From: Halorussus ruber
GTDB taxonomy: Archaea > Halobacteriota > Halobacteria > Halobacteriales > Haladaptataceae
Direction: 5' to 3'
Assembly (NCBI RefSeq): GCF_004765785.1
Contig: NZ_SBIT01000001.1
Location: forward strand, 310,001-374,000
DNA: 64,000 nt
Position 1 is the stretch's first letter. Every line of letters starts with the position of its first letter. Under the pieces are notes generated by a model. It searched no databases. It saw only the letters and a program-made list of their open reading frames with translations, and was not told where the DNA came from. Below are positions 42,993 through 52,077 of the stretch, in pieces. The position numbers and the translations under genes are program-made.

Positions 42993-43631
42993 TCAGGCCT
43001 GACGAATCGTCGCCTCCCGCGTCGTCACCGGGACCCCGCAGGTCCGGGTCCGACCGGCGAACGTCAACTCCACGACCACCGTCTCGGGCGCGACTCGTTT
43101 CACCCGTCGGTACGACACCGAGGGTTTCGAAATCAGGTCGCCCTCGGGGTCGAGTCTCGTCTGGTGTTCGACCAGCGCGGTCTTCTCGCCGGTCTCCGTC
43201 GTCACGCCGGTTGCGATGCCATCGTCGTTTCCGTCGAGTCGCTCGGCCAGCACCTCGCCGACGCGCTCGGCGGCCGCGCTGGCGCACTCGGTCTCGACCC
43301 ACCGCTCGAACGGAACCGTGGAGTAGACGGGTTGCCGGGTCGGCGTCTCGCCGGAGTGGTTCGTCTGCCACCCCGCCACGTATCTGACGGTGTCGTTCGA
43401 CTCGACGTATTCGAGGTCGTCGCGCCGAATCGTCGTAGTCACTTCGACGGTGTCGGCGTACTCCCGACTGGTCGTTGTCGGCGTCCTCGATTCGGTCGTC
43501 TCGGCCTCCGACACATCGTCACTCGAATCGACGCCTTCCAACCCGCCGTCGCCCAGCGACGAGAGGCATCCGGAGACCGAAGCGACGAGGCCGGCGCTCG
43601 CGGCGAGCAACCGGCGACGGGAACCGTTCAT
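42993..43631 (-). CDS. Lipoprotein with twin-arginine-like signal
   Basis: 212 residues. MNGSRRRLLAASAGLVASVS precedes Gly-Cys, giving an RRR twin-arginine signal and a lipobox (VSGC). A Thr/Ser/Glu-rich linker (about 25-60) precedes a globular domain with beta strands (VTTTIRRDDLEYV, TVRYVAGWQ, VVVELTFAGRTRT). It would be exported folded and anchored to the outer face of the membrane. Domain not recognised. Confidence 0.78.
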   Translation of the reverse strand: MNGSRRRLLAASAGLVASVSGCLSSLGDGGLEGVDSSDDVSEAETTESRTPTTTSREYADTVEVTTTIRRDDLEYVESNDTVRYVAGWQTNHSGETPTRQPVYSTVPFERWVETECASAAAERVGEVLAERLDGNDDGIATGVTTETGEKTALVEHQTRLDPEGDLISKPSVSYRRVKRVAPETVVVELTFAGRTRTCGVPVTTREATIRQA

Positions 43632-43705
43632 GCAAGACGGATTTTCCTGTAAGTGGAATAAGCTTTCTGCCCGAGAAAGAAGGGGATAACGGTCTTAACG
43701 GCGGC

Positions 43706-44953
43706 TTACTCGTACAGGGGGTTCGCGTCGCAGAGTTCCTGCACGTCCTCGGCGACTTCCGCCTTCACGTCCTCGTCACCGACGTTGTTCACCACGCGGG
43801 CGATGAGGTCGCCGACGTACCGGCAGTCCTCCTCGTCGAACCCGCGGGTCGTGAGCGCGGGCGTCCCGGCCCGAATCCCGCTGGTGACGAACGGCGAGCG
43901 CGTCTCGCCCGGCACGGTGTTGGCGTTCAGCACGATGCCCACGTCTTCGAGGGCCTCCTCGGCCTCCTTGCCGGTCACGTCCGGGTGGGACTCGCGCAGG
44001 TCCACCAGCACGAGGTGGGTGTCGGTGCCGCCCGAGACCAACTCGAAGCCGTGTTCTTGCAGGCTCTCGCCGAGGGCCTCGGCGTTCTTGACGGTCTGGG
44101 CGGCGTACTCCTCGAACTCGGGCTGGAGGGCCTCGCCGAACCCGACCGCCTTCCCGGCGATGTTGTGCAGGAGCGGCCCGCCCTGCATCCCCGGAATCAC
44201 GGCCGAGTCGATGGCGTCGGCGTACTCCTCGTCGCAGAGAATCATGCCGCCGCGGCCCGCGCGGATGGTCTTGTGGGTCGAACCGGTCACGAAGTCGGCG
44301 ACGCCGACCGGCGAGGGGTGTTCGCCCGCGGCGACCAGTCCCGTGATGTGGGCCATGTCGGCGAGGTGGTAGGCGTCCACCGCGTCGGCGGCCTCCTGAA
44401 TCGTCTCCCACTCGACTGCGCGCGGGTACGCCGAGTAGCCCGAGACGATGATGTCCGGGTCGAACTCCTCGGCGTGGTCTTGGATAGCCTCGTAGTCGAG
44501 ATAGCCCGTCTCGGGGTCGACCTCGTACTGCTCGACCTCGTACAACTCGCCCGTGAAGTTGGCGTGGTGGCCGTGGCTGAGGTGGCCGCCGTGGGTCAGG
44601 TCGAGCGACAGAATCTTGTCGCCGGGTTCGAGCATGGCGAAGTAGACGCCCATGTTGGCCTGCGTGCCCGAGTGGGGCTGGACGTTGACGTGGTCGGCAC
44701 CCCACAGCTCTTTGGCGCGCTCGATGGCTAACTCCTCGACGGTGTCGATGTGTTCGCACCCGCCGTAGTAGCGCGACCCGGGGTAGCCCTCGGCGTACTT
44801 GTTGGTGAAGACGCTGCCTTGGGCCTCCATCACGGCCTCGCTGACGTGGTTCTCGCTGGCGATCATCGCCAGCGTGTCGCGCTGGCGCTCTACCTCTGCT
44901 TCGAGGGCATCTGCGACTTCCGGGTCGGAATCGCGGACACGGTCGTACTTCAT
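43706..44953 (-). CDS. glyA: Serine hydroxymethyltransferase
   Basis: 415 residues. Interconverts serine and glycine with THF/methylene-THF, using PLP. AMIASENHVSEAVMEAQGSV, GYPGSRYYGGCEHIDTVEEL, DMAHITGLVAAG and the PLP lysine in GSTHKTIRAGRGG are all conserved. The ATG (MKYDRVRDSD) is 27 nt downstream of a minus-strand CTTATAC box, so translation is leaderless and longer upstream frames are rejected. It feeds one-carbon units to folD nearby. Confidence 0.96.
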   Translation of the reverse strand: MKYDRVRDSDPEVADALEAEVERQRDTLAMIASENHVSEAVMEAQGSVFTNKYAEGYPGSRYYGGCEHIDTVEELAIERAKELWGADHVNVQPHSGTQANMGVYFAMLEPGDKILSLDLTHGGHLSHGHHANFTGELYEVEQYEVDPETGYLDYEAIQDHAEEFDPDIIVSGYSAYPRAVEWETIQEAADAVDAYHLADMAHITGLVAAGEHPSPVGVADFVTGSTHKTIRAGRGGMILCDEEYADAIDSAVIPGMQGGPLLHNIAGKAVGFGEALQPEFEEYAAQTVKNAEALGESLQEHGFELVSGGTDTHLVLVDLRESHPDVTGKEAEEALEDVGIVLNANTVPGETRSPFVTSGIRAGTPALTTRGFDEEDCRYVGDLIARVVNNVGDEDVKAEVAEDVQELCDANPLYE

Positions 44954-45056
44954 ATCAAAATTCGGTGCGTCCGCGAGTATAAGCTTACCTTTCGCGGGGA
45001 ACGTCCCGGGCGACAAAAATATAAAGTCCCGGTGAGACACGTTGTACAACGCCGAC

Positions 45057-47177
45057 ATGATTGAGTGGGAGGAGACGGATTCTGGGTTGCGCGTATTCGA
45101 CCGCACGAAGACGGAGGTGTCGATAGAGACCGACAACTGGGAGGCGACCGACGCGGGCTACGACATCGACCGGCCGCTGGACGAGACGGTCTCGGGCTAC
45201 GTCTCGGAGCTACGGCTCCCGCCTGCGCTGGTAAAAGCCAACAGCCTCACCTCGGACGAGGAGTACAAACACGGCGGCGACGCCGAGGCAATCGACCTCG
45301 ACGCCGACGAGTACCTCCTCAACGTCAGCCTCAACATCAAGACCTACATCCGGTTCTCCGGCGCTGCGGTCGTCCGCAAGACCGAGGACTACACCGAACT
45401 CCACCTCTCCTTCCCCGAACCGACGCTGGTGACCTTCGGCTTTCGGAGCCACCACGAAGCGCCCGTGGACACGATGACGGTTCCGCCGACGCCCGAGGGC
45501 ATCGCCACCGCAGTCACCTACTCGTCGTCCTCGCACAAGACAACCGGCGCGGATCGCTCGTACCCGACGCTTCGGGGCCACCCGCCCAAAATCGAACTCG
45601 GCGGACAGACCGAGATTCCCGACCCCGTGCGCGAGGAGCGATTCGACACGGGTATCGAGATGGTCGTCCCCGACGACTTCCGGTACGCCTTCGTCGCGGC
45701 CCCGCTGGCCTACTACTTGCAGGCCGAGATGACCGTCGAGGACCGACGAGCGCCGGTCCTGCGAGCGCCCGAGGCGGGCGTCGAGTACCCGTTCACGCCG
45801 CTCCCGGGCTTCCAGCACGAGGTCGTCGAACTCCTCCGGCGAGTGTTCTTCCTCGACTGCCTCGTGCGGAACGCGGGTCCCTACAGTTGGGACTTGGCCG
45901 AGATGCCACTCCTCGACCGGGTGGAAATCGACGCCGAGGCCACCTACGAGGCCACGCCCGGCGAGCAGTTGGCGACGTATCTCGACGCCCCCTACGAGCG
46001 CATCGACGGCGAACTCCCCGAGTGGCACCTCGCCATGCACGTCGAGCCGGTTCCGGACAACGCCACCTCCCTGCCGTACTTCCTCGACAATCTCGGGTTA
46101 GTCTATTTGCCCGAATCGACCGACTTGGAGAAAGACGAACTGCTGAACAAGTCCATCGACGACTTCTACCGCGCGGGCGAGACTCCACCGCGTTCGCCGA
46201 AACTCCTCCCACAGAAGTCCGCCGTTGGGATGGCGCGGAAGGGCCCCGGCGAGGTCAAATCCGTGGACCGACGCGACCCGATACTCCACGAGGGGAAGGT
46301 GAACGGGTGGCTCGCCGACGGCGTGCCGATAGACGTGTTCAAAGTAGTGCCTGAGGCCTACGAAAACCGGTTCAAGTACCTTGACCCAGAAGGCGGGGAC
46401 ATCGACGTGACGGTCATCCTCAACGACGAGGAGATGGTAGACGAACACGAAACGGCGGCCGAAATCTACGAAAACCGAGCGAGGGACCTCCCAATCGACG
46501 TGACCGTCCTCGAACACTGCTCGAAAGACGAACTTGCCAGCGTGTTCGAGTCGTCTCACGACTTCGTTCACTACATCGGTCATTGCGAGGAGGACGGCCT
46601 GCGATGCCGAAACGGGAATCTCTCTGTCGAGAGCATCGATGAGAGCAAAGTCCAGACGTTCTTCTTGAACGCCTGTGGGTCGTACTACGAGGGCCGAGAC
46701 CTCGTGGAGAAAGGAAGCGTGGCGGGCGCGGTTACGTTCACGAAAGTCCTGAACAAGCAGGCGGCGAAAGTTGGTGTGGCGTTCGCCCAGTTGCTGATCA
46801 ACGGGTACGACATCGCTCACGCCATCCAACTCGCCCGTCGTCGAATCATGATGGGGAAAGACTACGCCGTCGTCGGGGATGGAACTCACCAACTCACGCA
46901 AGCAGATAATCGGATTCCAGCACTCGGAGAGATTACTGAGGTCGACAAAGACACCGAGAAAAAGTACGAAATCGAGTATAATTCTCTAACGATAGACCAA
47001 ATTGGTGGTTGTTACCAGTTGTACTTACCAGATACAGACAAGCTCAAACTTCACGGCAACGACACCACCGTCGCTATTTCTCAATCAGAGCTTCGTTCAT
47101 TCCTTGACCGGGCAAAAATGCCGTTTATTTTCGATGGAGACCTATACTGGTCAGAGGAACTTGGCGAAAAAATATAG
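45057..47177 (+). CDS. Large protein with C-terminal CHAT-type (caspase-like) protease domain
   Basis: 706 residues from MIEWEETDSGLRVFDRTKTE. The first about 400 residues are beta-rich, cytoplasmic and not recognised. The C-terminal domain has the CHAT/caspase pattern: SHDFVHYIGHCEEDGL with catalytic His near 509, and VQTFFLNACGSYYEGRDL with catalytic Cys near 540, then AGAVTFTKV and AIQLARRRIMMG. A tail of about 95 residues follows, encoded by lower-GC DNA. CHAT proteases in prokaryotes often act in cell-death or defence switches with sensor proteins. No obvious substrate such as a gasdermin is adjacent. The ATG lies about 37 nt after an AATATAAAG box. Confidence 0.78.
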   Translation: MIEWEETDSGLRVFDRTKTEVSIETDNWEATDAGYDIDRPLDETVSGYVSELRLPPALVKANSLTSDEEYKHGGDAEAIDLDADEYLLNVSLNIKTYIRFSGAAVVRKTEDYTELHLSFPEPTLVTFGFRSHHEAPVDTMTVPPTPEGIATAVTYSSSSHKTTGADRSYPTLRGHPPKIELGGQTEIPDPVREERFDTGIEMVVPDDFRYAFVAAPLAYYLQAEMTVEDRRAPVLRAPEAGVEYPFTPLPGFQHEVVELLRRVFFLDCLVRNAGPYSWDLAEMPLLDRVEIDAEATYEATPGEQLATYLDAPYERIDGELPEWHLAMHVEPVPDNATSLPYFLDNLGLVYLPESTDLEKDELLNKSIDDFYRAGETPPRSPKLLPQKSAVGMARKGPGEVKSVDRRDPILHEGKVNGWLADGVPIDVFKVVPEAYENRFKYLDPEGGDIDVTVILNDEEMVDEHETAAEIYENRARDLPIDVTVLEHCSKDELASVFESSHDFVHYIGHCEEDGLRCRNGNLSVESIDESKVQTFFLNACGSYYEGRDLVEKGSVAGAVTFTKVLNKQAAKVGVAFAQLLINGYDIAHAIQLARRRIMMGKDYAVVGDGTHQLTQADNRIPALGEITEVDKDTEKKYEIEYNSLTIDQIGGCYQLYLPDTDKLKLHGNDTTVAISQSELRSFLDRAKMPFIFDGDLYWSEELGEKI

Positions 47178-47183
47178 TCTGCT

Positions 47184-47318
47184 CTATGGTCCCATCGTAC
47201 TACCGCCTGCTTCCTGCGTACTCAACTCGAGGAAGACTGAACTTCCAAGCATAAGCGAAAACGCGAAGTCCATCGCTCGCGGGTTGTCAGCGAACCATTG
47301 TCGAATCTTGCCTTGCAT
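47184..47318 (-). CDS. Small DUF7503-like membrane peptide (44 aa)
   Basis: 44 residues: MQGKIRQWFADNPRAMDFAF, then a hydrophobic stretch SLMLGSSVFLEL and an end reading GGSTMGP. The pattern of a helix with xFLADNPR, one short hydrophobic helix, and a Gly/Ser end in GP matches the small haloarchaeal DUF7503-type peptides. An AT-rich TATA-like element (AACAATAAAG) lies about 30 nt upstream. The gene is convergent with the CHAT gene, stops 6 nt apart. Function unknown. Confidence 0.6.
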   Translation of the reverse strand: MQGKIRQWFADNPRAMDFAFSLMLGSSVFLELSTQEAGGSTMGP

Positions 47319-47639
47319 GGCTTGTTTCGTGTTAATCAGCAACACTACTTTATTGTTTCGTATCTTTCATGCGCCCGTAGGAGAAGAATAACCCAAGAAA
47401 TCCGACGTTAAACCTACGCGAGCGCGTCCCGAATCTGGGACGCGCGAGCGAAATCCCCATTACGTCTTTCGATTTTCTCCGCTCACTGTTAATTGGCCCG
47501 GAATCTTCCATGGAACCCAAACCCCACACCGGGACCGGATTAGAATTGTACGACTGACTTCCAATACCATCCGTATAATCCGTGATTTCCCCCCGTTACT
47601 AACGTTAAAATTAAGTAGGGGTAAAACGTTTGTCGGTAC
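47319..47639. other. 320-bp intergenic region before tbsP
   Basis: No gene is seen. It contains a perfect hairpin, GCGCGTCCC with GGGACGCGC around GAATCT (47422-47445). Near the right end, GTTAAAATTAAG is centred about 30 nt before the tbsP ATG at 47640 and is its likely TATA box. Confidence 0.5.
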
Positions 47640-48464
47640 ATGGAGACCGAATCGAATTTACTCGACCAAGAAATAGCCGAAATCCTTCGGACGGTTCTCG
47701 ACGAGGCCCCGGAGACGATGCTCGTCGTCAATCCGTCGAAGGACGCCATCGAACAGCTAATCAACGTCGCCACCGAGTACGAGGGCGACCTGCCCGAACT
47801 GCGCATGCTCGCCCAGTCGGGCACGCTGAAAGACGTGATGGAAGACTTCATCGTCGCCAGTAACGCCGCCGACCTCATCGACGCGGGGTCGCTGTCGCTG
47901 CGCACGACCGACGACGTGCCGAGCAACTCCCTGCTCGTCACCGAGGAGGTCGTCATCGCGCTCGTCACGGCCGACGACCGCGTGGGCGGCCTGACCGCCG
48001 ACGACACCGAGTTCGTCTCGGAGGCCTACGACTCGTACTCCGAGCAGTTCGAGTCGGCCGACGACTTCTCGCTTCGCACGCCGCCGCTCTCGCGCGTCCG
48101 CGACACGCTCGGCGACGAGATCAGCCCCGACGCCCAGCACGACTTCGACGAGGTCCTCTCCTCGATGGAGACCGCCCGAGGAGACGGCGACGGGCTGGAC
48201 GAGGTCACCATCAGCCTCCTCGTCGCGGCGAAGAACGAGGCCCTGCTGTACGACATCAGCAAGTGGGGCGAGGACGTCGGCATCGCCAGCAAGGCGACGT
48301 TCTCGCGGACGAAGACCAAGCTCGAGGACATGGGCCTCATCGGCACCGAGAAGGTCCCCATCGACGTGGGCCGACCGCGGCTCCGCCTGAAGCTGGCCAA
48401 CGACGACCTGCGCAACGCCGACACCGACCAGCTCGCCAGCGTCGCCCAGAGCCTGCTTCACTGA
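47640..48464 (+). CDS. tbsP: Transcriptional regulator TbsP
   Basis: 274 residues. METESNLLDQEIAEILRTVL and MLVVNPSKDAIEQLINVATE begin the effector-like N-terminal domain; the C-terminal half holds a winged helix (VTISLLVAAKNEALLYDISK, then ASKATFSRTKTKLEDMGLIG, then VPIDVGRPRLRLKL). Length and pattern match haloarchaeal TbsP, a regulator linked genetically to TrmB and gluconeogenesis control. The start is leaderless behind an AAATTAAG box. No metabolic target gene is adjacent, so its regulon is elsewhere. Confidence 0.75.
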   Translation: METESNLLDQEIAEILRTVLDEAPETMLVVNPSKDAIEQLINVATEYEGDLPELRMLAQSGTLKDVMEDFIVASNAADLIDAGSLSLRTTDDVPSNSLLVTEEVVIALVTADDRVGGLTADDTEFVSEAYDSYSEQFESADDFSLRTPPLSRVRDTLGDEISPDAQHDFDEVLSSMETARGDGDGLDEVTISLLVAAKNEALLYDISKWGEDVGIASKATFSRTKTKLEDMGLIGTEKVPIDVGRPRLRLKLANDDLRNADTDQLASVAQSLLH

Positions 48465-48545
48465 CGACCAGACTCACCATTTTTCGCGCGGTAGCTCCCG
48501 AGCGATAGCACCGCGTTTTTCCGGTCTCCCCGCCTCGATACCGCC

Positions 48546-50303
48546 ATGAACGCACCGACCGTCGGACTCGTCGGGACCGGGCCGACTATCGATGCAGTAG
48601 CGGCGGCGCTCGCGGACGTGAGCGCCGAGACCGTCGAGTGCGGCCCACGACAGGTTGACACCGCCGACTTCGCCGTGGTCGCGGGCGAGGTCGGCGCGCA
48701 GGTGTTCGCCGAGGCGAACCGGACAGCGCGCGAGGCCGGGACGCCGTGGCTCGCGGTCGAACTCGGTGGTCTCGGCGGGCGCGCGCTCCCCGAGGTAGAC
48801 GCCGCAGTCTCGGGATTCGCCTCGGCGACCGCCTGCTGGGAGTGTCTGCGGACCCGCGTCGCGGCGAATCCGGACGACGAAGGGGTGGCGAACGATTCGG
48901 CGACCGACTCGCCCCCCGAACCCGACCCGGCGACCGCGCGCTTCGCGGGCGCACTCGCCGGGCGAGAGGCCGCGACCCTCCTCTCGGGTGGCGAGTCGCG
49001 GGTTCTGGGCGGCGTCATCGAGGTCCCCCACGCCGAGCGCACTTTCCTCCCGGTGCCGGGATGCGAGGGCTGTGGCCACTCTGAATCCCGCTCCGGCCTC
49101 GGCCGCGAGTACCGCGAGACCGACTTGGAGGAGGCTCTCTCGCGGGCCGAGCAGGCCGTGGACGAGCGCGTCGGCGTGGTCTCCTCTATCGGCGAGGCCG
49201 AGTCCTTCCCCGCGCCCTACTACTTGGCGAACGTCACCGACACGACGCGCTTCAGCGACGCGCAGGCCGCCGAGCAGGCCGCGGGCGTCTCCGACGACTG
49301 GAACGAGGCGCTGATGAAGGCGCTGGGCGAGGCGCTCGAACGCTACGGCGCGGGCGTGTATCGGGCGAGCGACTTCGAGACCGCCAGCGCGGCAGAGTTG
49401 GAGACCCCAATCGCTCCCTCGGAGTTCCTCCGGCCAGAGGAGTGGCCCGACTTCTCGTCCGAGGACGAAATCGCGTGGGTCGGCGGCGAGGAGCTACGGA
49501 CCGGCGAGTCGGTCCACCTGCCCGCCGAGTTCGTCCACTTCCCGCCGCCCGAACCCCGGTACAAGCCAGCCATCACGACCGGCCTCGGCCTCGGGAGTTC
49601 GACGGTCGAGGCCCTATTGGCGGGCCTCTACGAGACCGTCGAGCGCGACGCGACGATGATAGCGTGGTACTCGACGTTCGACCCCCTCGGGTTGTCGGTC
49701 GAGAGCGAACAGTTCGACGCCCTCCGGTCTCGCGCACGCGCAAAGAATCTAAATGTAACCGCCCTGCTGGTCACGCAGGACGTGGACGTGCCCGTGGTCG
49801 CGGTCGCCGTGCATCGGGACGGGGAGTGGCCCCGGTTCGCGGTCGGCTCCGACGCCGACCTGAACCCCGACGCCGCGGCCGAGTCGGCGCTGGCCGAGGC
49901 GCTCCAGAACTGGATGGAACTCCGGTCGATGGGCGAGGAGGACGCGGCGGACGCCGACGGCGCAATCGGGCGCTACGCCGACTTCCCCGAGGCGGCCCGC
50001 GCGTTCGTCTCGCCCGAGACGACCGTGCCGAGCGCGAGCGTCGGTCCGGACCGCTCCCTCTCCGGGGAAGCCGAACTCGACGCTCTCCTCGCCCGACTCG
50101 CCGACGAGAATCTCCCGGCCTACGCCGCGCGCCTGACGCCCCGCGACGTGGCCCAACTGGGCTTCGAGGCGGTCCGAGTCTTGGTCCCCGACGCCCAACC
50201 CCTCTTTACTGGGGATGCCTTCTTCGGCGAGCGCGCCCGCGAGGTTCCCTCCTCGCTCGGGTTCGAGTTTCGCCCCGACCGCGAGCATCATCCCTATCCC
50301 TGA
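48546..50303 (+). CDS. YcaO-domain protein with N-terminal E1-like region
   Basis: 585 residues. An N-terminal nucleotide-binding-like region (VGLVGTGPTIDAVAAALADV) with zinc cysteines (CWEC near 97 and CEGCG near 180) precedes a YcaO domain (about 195-585). The ATP-site glutamates are in the STVEALLAGLYETVERDA and SALAEALQNWMEL helices. The C-terminus ends HHPYP, a PxP-type end seen in azoline-forming cyclodehydratases. YcaO enzymes activate peptide backbone amides with ATP. The fused E1-like/YcaO layout resembles TOMM cyclodehydratases, but no precursor peptide, oxidase or TfuA is adjacent. Substrate unknown. Confidence 0.85.
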   Translation: MNAPTVGLVGTGPTIDAVAAALADVSAETVECGPRQVDTADFAVVAGEVGAQVFAEANRTAREAGTPWLAVELGGLGGRALPEVDAAVSGFASATACWECLRTRVAANPDDEGVANDSATDSPPEPDPATARFAGALAGREAATLLSGGESRVLGGVIEVPHAERTFLPVPGCEGCGHSESRSGLGREYRETDLEEALSRAEQAVDERVGVVSSIGEAESFPAPYYLANVTDTTRFSDAQAAEQAAGVSDDWNEALMKALGEALERYGAGVYRASDFETASAAELETPIAPSEFLRPEEWPDFSSEDEIAWVGGEELRTGESVHLPAEFVHFPPPEPRYKPAITTGLGLGSSTVEALLAGLYETVERDATMIAWYSTFDPLGLSVESEQFDALRSRARAKNLNVTALLVTQDVDVPVVAVAVHRDGEWPRFAVGSDADLNPDAAAESALAEALQNWMELRSMGEEDAADADGAIGRYADFPEAARAFVSPETTVPSASVGPDRSLSGEAELDALLARLADENLPAYAARLTPRDVAQLGFEAVRVLVPDAQPLFTGDAFFGERAREVPSSLGFEFRPDREHHPYP

Positions 50304-50390
50304 TTTTCTATTTTATCTATCCACCGACCGATTTCGGCCGGTGAACCAACCGATTGATTTCGACCGGCGAACCGATCATCTGCAGTCCTC

Positions 50391-50524
50391 GGCGGACTGA
50401 AAGGGCGAGCGCGGTTCGCGGACCGTAGGTCCGTGGTCGTCTCAGCGACCCCTATCGGCGCGGGCGTTGCTGAGAGCGCCGATATGTCGCTGAGAGACCG
50501 CGAACCGCGCGAGGGCTTTCGAGG
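50391..50524 (+). repeat. Dispersed structured element, family I, copy G
   Basis: Begins GGCGGACTGAAAGGGCGAG, ends CGAGGGCTTTCGA. Outer helix GCGGTTCGCG with CGCGAACCGC, middle GGTCGTCTCAGCGAC with GTCGCTGAGAGACC, core CCCCTAT and ATATG, inner arm TATCGGCGC with GCGCCGATA. This is the cleanest short copy. The preceding 80 nt are pyrimidine- and AT-rich with two copies of GATTTCGRCCGG; the rest of the 344-bp gap before 50648 has no gene. Confidence 0.88.
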
Positions 50525-50647
50525 ACATTGCGGTCCCGTCTGCTCCTGCGGTTCTGAGCGCGAGGGCTGTTAAATCGAAGTCTCACCCGTCTCCGAACCT
50601 TACCGCAACCACAACCGACAACACGAGTCGCCGAACTACCCACGGGC

Positions 50648-51604
50648 GTGTACCCGCCGACTCGTCTCGCTGGCTACGCCGTACTGCTGGTGACGCCCGC
50701 CGCTCTCCTCGCTCGCGCGCTGGTCGAGACCGGCGTCTCGGTCCCCGTCGCCGGTCTGGAAGTCGGACTGGCCCTCGCCGGAGGAGTCGCGGTGGTCGCC
50801 GAACACGAGCGCGCGCTGGTCGCGCCGGATGCGCTCGACCTCGGACCGAGCGACGCCGCCGACGCGCTCGCGGTCGTCGGCGCGGCGGTCGTGACCTACC
50901 TCCTGAGCGTTCGCGCCGGACTCGGGCCGGTCGTGGCCTCGGCGCTCGTCGGCCTGCTGGCGGGCGTCCTCGCCGACGAAATCGCGGTCGCGGCCTACTG
51001 CGGGTCGTTCGTGGGTATGGCCTCGCCCGCGCTGTTCCCCTCGGTGAGCTACCTCGCGCTGGCGGGCCTGCTGTCGGGCGTCGCGTTCGTCGCGGCCGAG
51101 CGCGCCTTTTCGGGGTTCGGCGGCAAGTTGGGCACGCTCGCGCTGTTCGGCTGTGCGACCACGGCGGTCCTGACCGACGCGACCTACGCTGGAGGGAGCG
51201 CGCTCTCGTGGACGCAGGCCGCGCTCGTCGTGCCGGTTTCGGTCGCGGGCGCGGTCGGCGCGGTGGTCCTGAGCGTCCGCCTCGAACTGGGTGCGGTCAT
51301 CGGCTCTGCGCTCGTGGGTCTCATCGCTGGCCTCGGCTTCCCCGCGATTCCGATTGCCCCCGGCGAGACGCTGGCCGCGGCGGCGTTCTGCGCGTCGTTC
51401 GTCGGCATGTCCTCCTCGGAGCGCCTCGACGGCGAGGGTCGGGTCGCGCTCGCGGGCGCGGTCTGCGGCCTCGTCTTCGTCGCGGTCGGAGCGGCGTTCG
51501 CTGGCGCGGGCGGGAAACTCGGCACGACCGCGTTCGTCGCCTGCGTCACGACCGCTGGCGCGGAGCGCCTGTTCACCGCCGCGGTTCCGCTCCCGAACAA
51601 CTAA
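50648..51604 (+). CDS. Internally duplicated multi-span membrane protein
   Basis: 318 residues from a GTG (VYPPTRLAGYAVLLV), about nine hydrophobic segments. Two halves of about 110 residues repeat: ASALVGLLAGVLADEIAVAA with YCGSFVGMASPALFPS and GFGGKLGTLALFGCATTA, then GSALVGLIAGLGFPAIPIAP with FCASFVGMSSSERL and GAGGKLGTTAFVACVTTAG. The shared SALVGL, C-x-SFVGM and GGKLGT blocks show an ancient tandem duplication of one membrane unit. No family is recognised; a channel or transporter is plausible. Confidence 0.75.
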   Translation: MYPPTRLAGYAVLLVTPAALLARALVETGVSVPVAGLEVGLALAGGVAVVAEHERALVAPDALDLGPSDAADALAVVGAAVVTYLLSVRAGLGPVVASALVGLLAGVLADEIAVAAYCGSFVGMASPALFPSVSYLALAGLLSGVAFVAAERAFSGFGGKLGTLALFGCATTAVLTDATYAGGSALSWTQAALVVPVSVAGAVGAVVLSVRLELGAVIGSALVGLIAGLGFPAIPIAPGETLAAAAFCASFVGMSSSERLDGEGRVALAGAVCGLVFVAVGAAFAGAGGKLGTTAFVACVTTAGAERLFTAAVPLPNN

Positions 51605-51785
51605 TTGCTTCTTTGCTCCTCTCTTAGATTTCTCCATCACCTACCTGTATTTTCGAACTGAGATGACTCCGAAGTCAGCGGACCCCGGTCGGTGACTTGC
51701 GTAAGCAGGGGTTTTATGTCGAACACCGTCATACGCGCTAACGTATGACATTCTCGAACAGCGCTCGCTATCGGGGGGTACGCCG

Positions 51786-51959
51786 ATGACGTCCGAGTTC
51801 GACCTCGGGTGTGCGACCTGCGGGACGTCGCTGACTCGCCGGGAAGTCGCGGCCGAGAGGCTCGGGTTCGGTTCGTTCGACTCGCTGGAGGTCGCGGAGT
51901 GCCCGAACTGCGGGGGTCGGTACTTCCCGGAGACGACGTTGGAGCGATTGGGAACCTGA
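51786..51959 (+). CDS. Small zinc-ribbon protein (57 aa)
   Basis: 57 residues: MTSEFDLGCATCGTSLTRRE, a short helical insert (VAAERLGFGSFDSLEVAE), then CPNCGGRYFPETTLERLG. The CxxC...CxxCG pairs form one zinc ribbon. It precedes a CBS-domain gene by 118 nt. Upstream, an AT-rich stretch with TATGACATTCTCG could be its promoter. Function unknown. Confidence 0.65.
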   Translation: MTSEFDLGCATCGTSLTRREVAAERLGFGSFDSLEVAECPNCGGRYFPETTLERLGT

Positions 51960-52077
51960 AACGCCGGTCCGGGGAGTGGGGCGTCGATTTAATCGGATTT
52001 CCAGAAAGTAAAATTTTGTTCTACGAGAGCTGATTCCGGGGCAAACCACCATACCGTCCGCATCCATTGATAGCGAT

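Noticed and set aside
45065..46354. Arg-rich plus-strand frame inside the CHAT gene
   Set aside because: Out-of-frame shadow; the gene frame has recognisable catalytic motifs.
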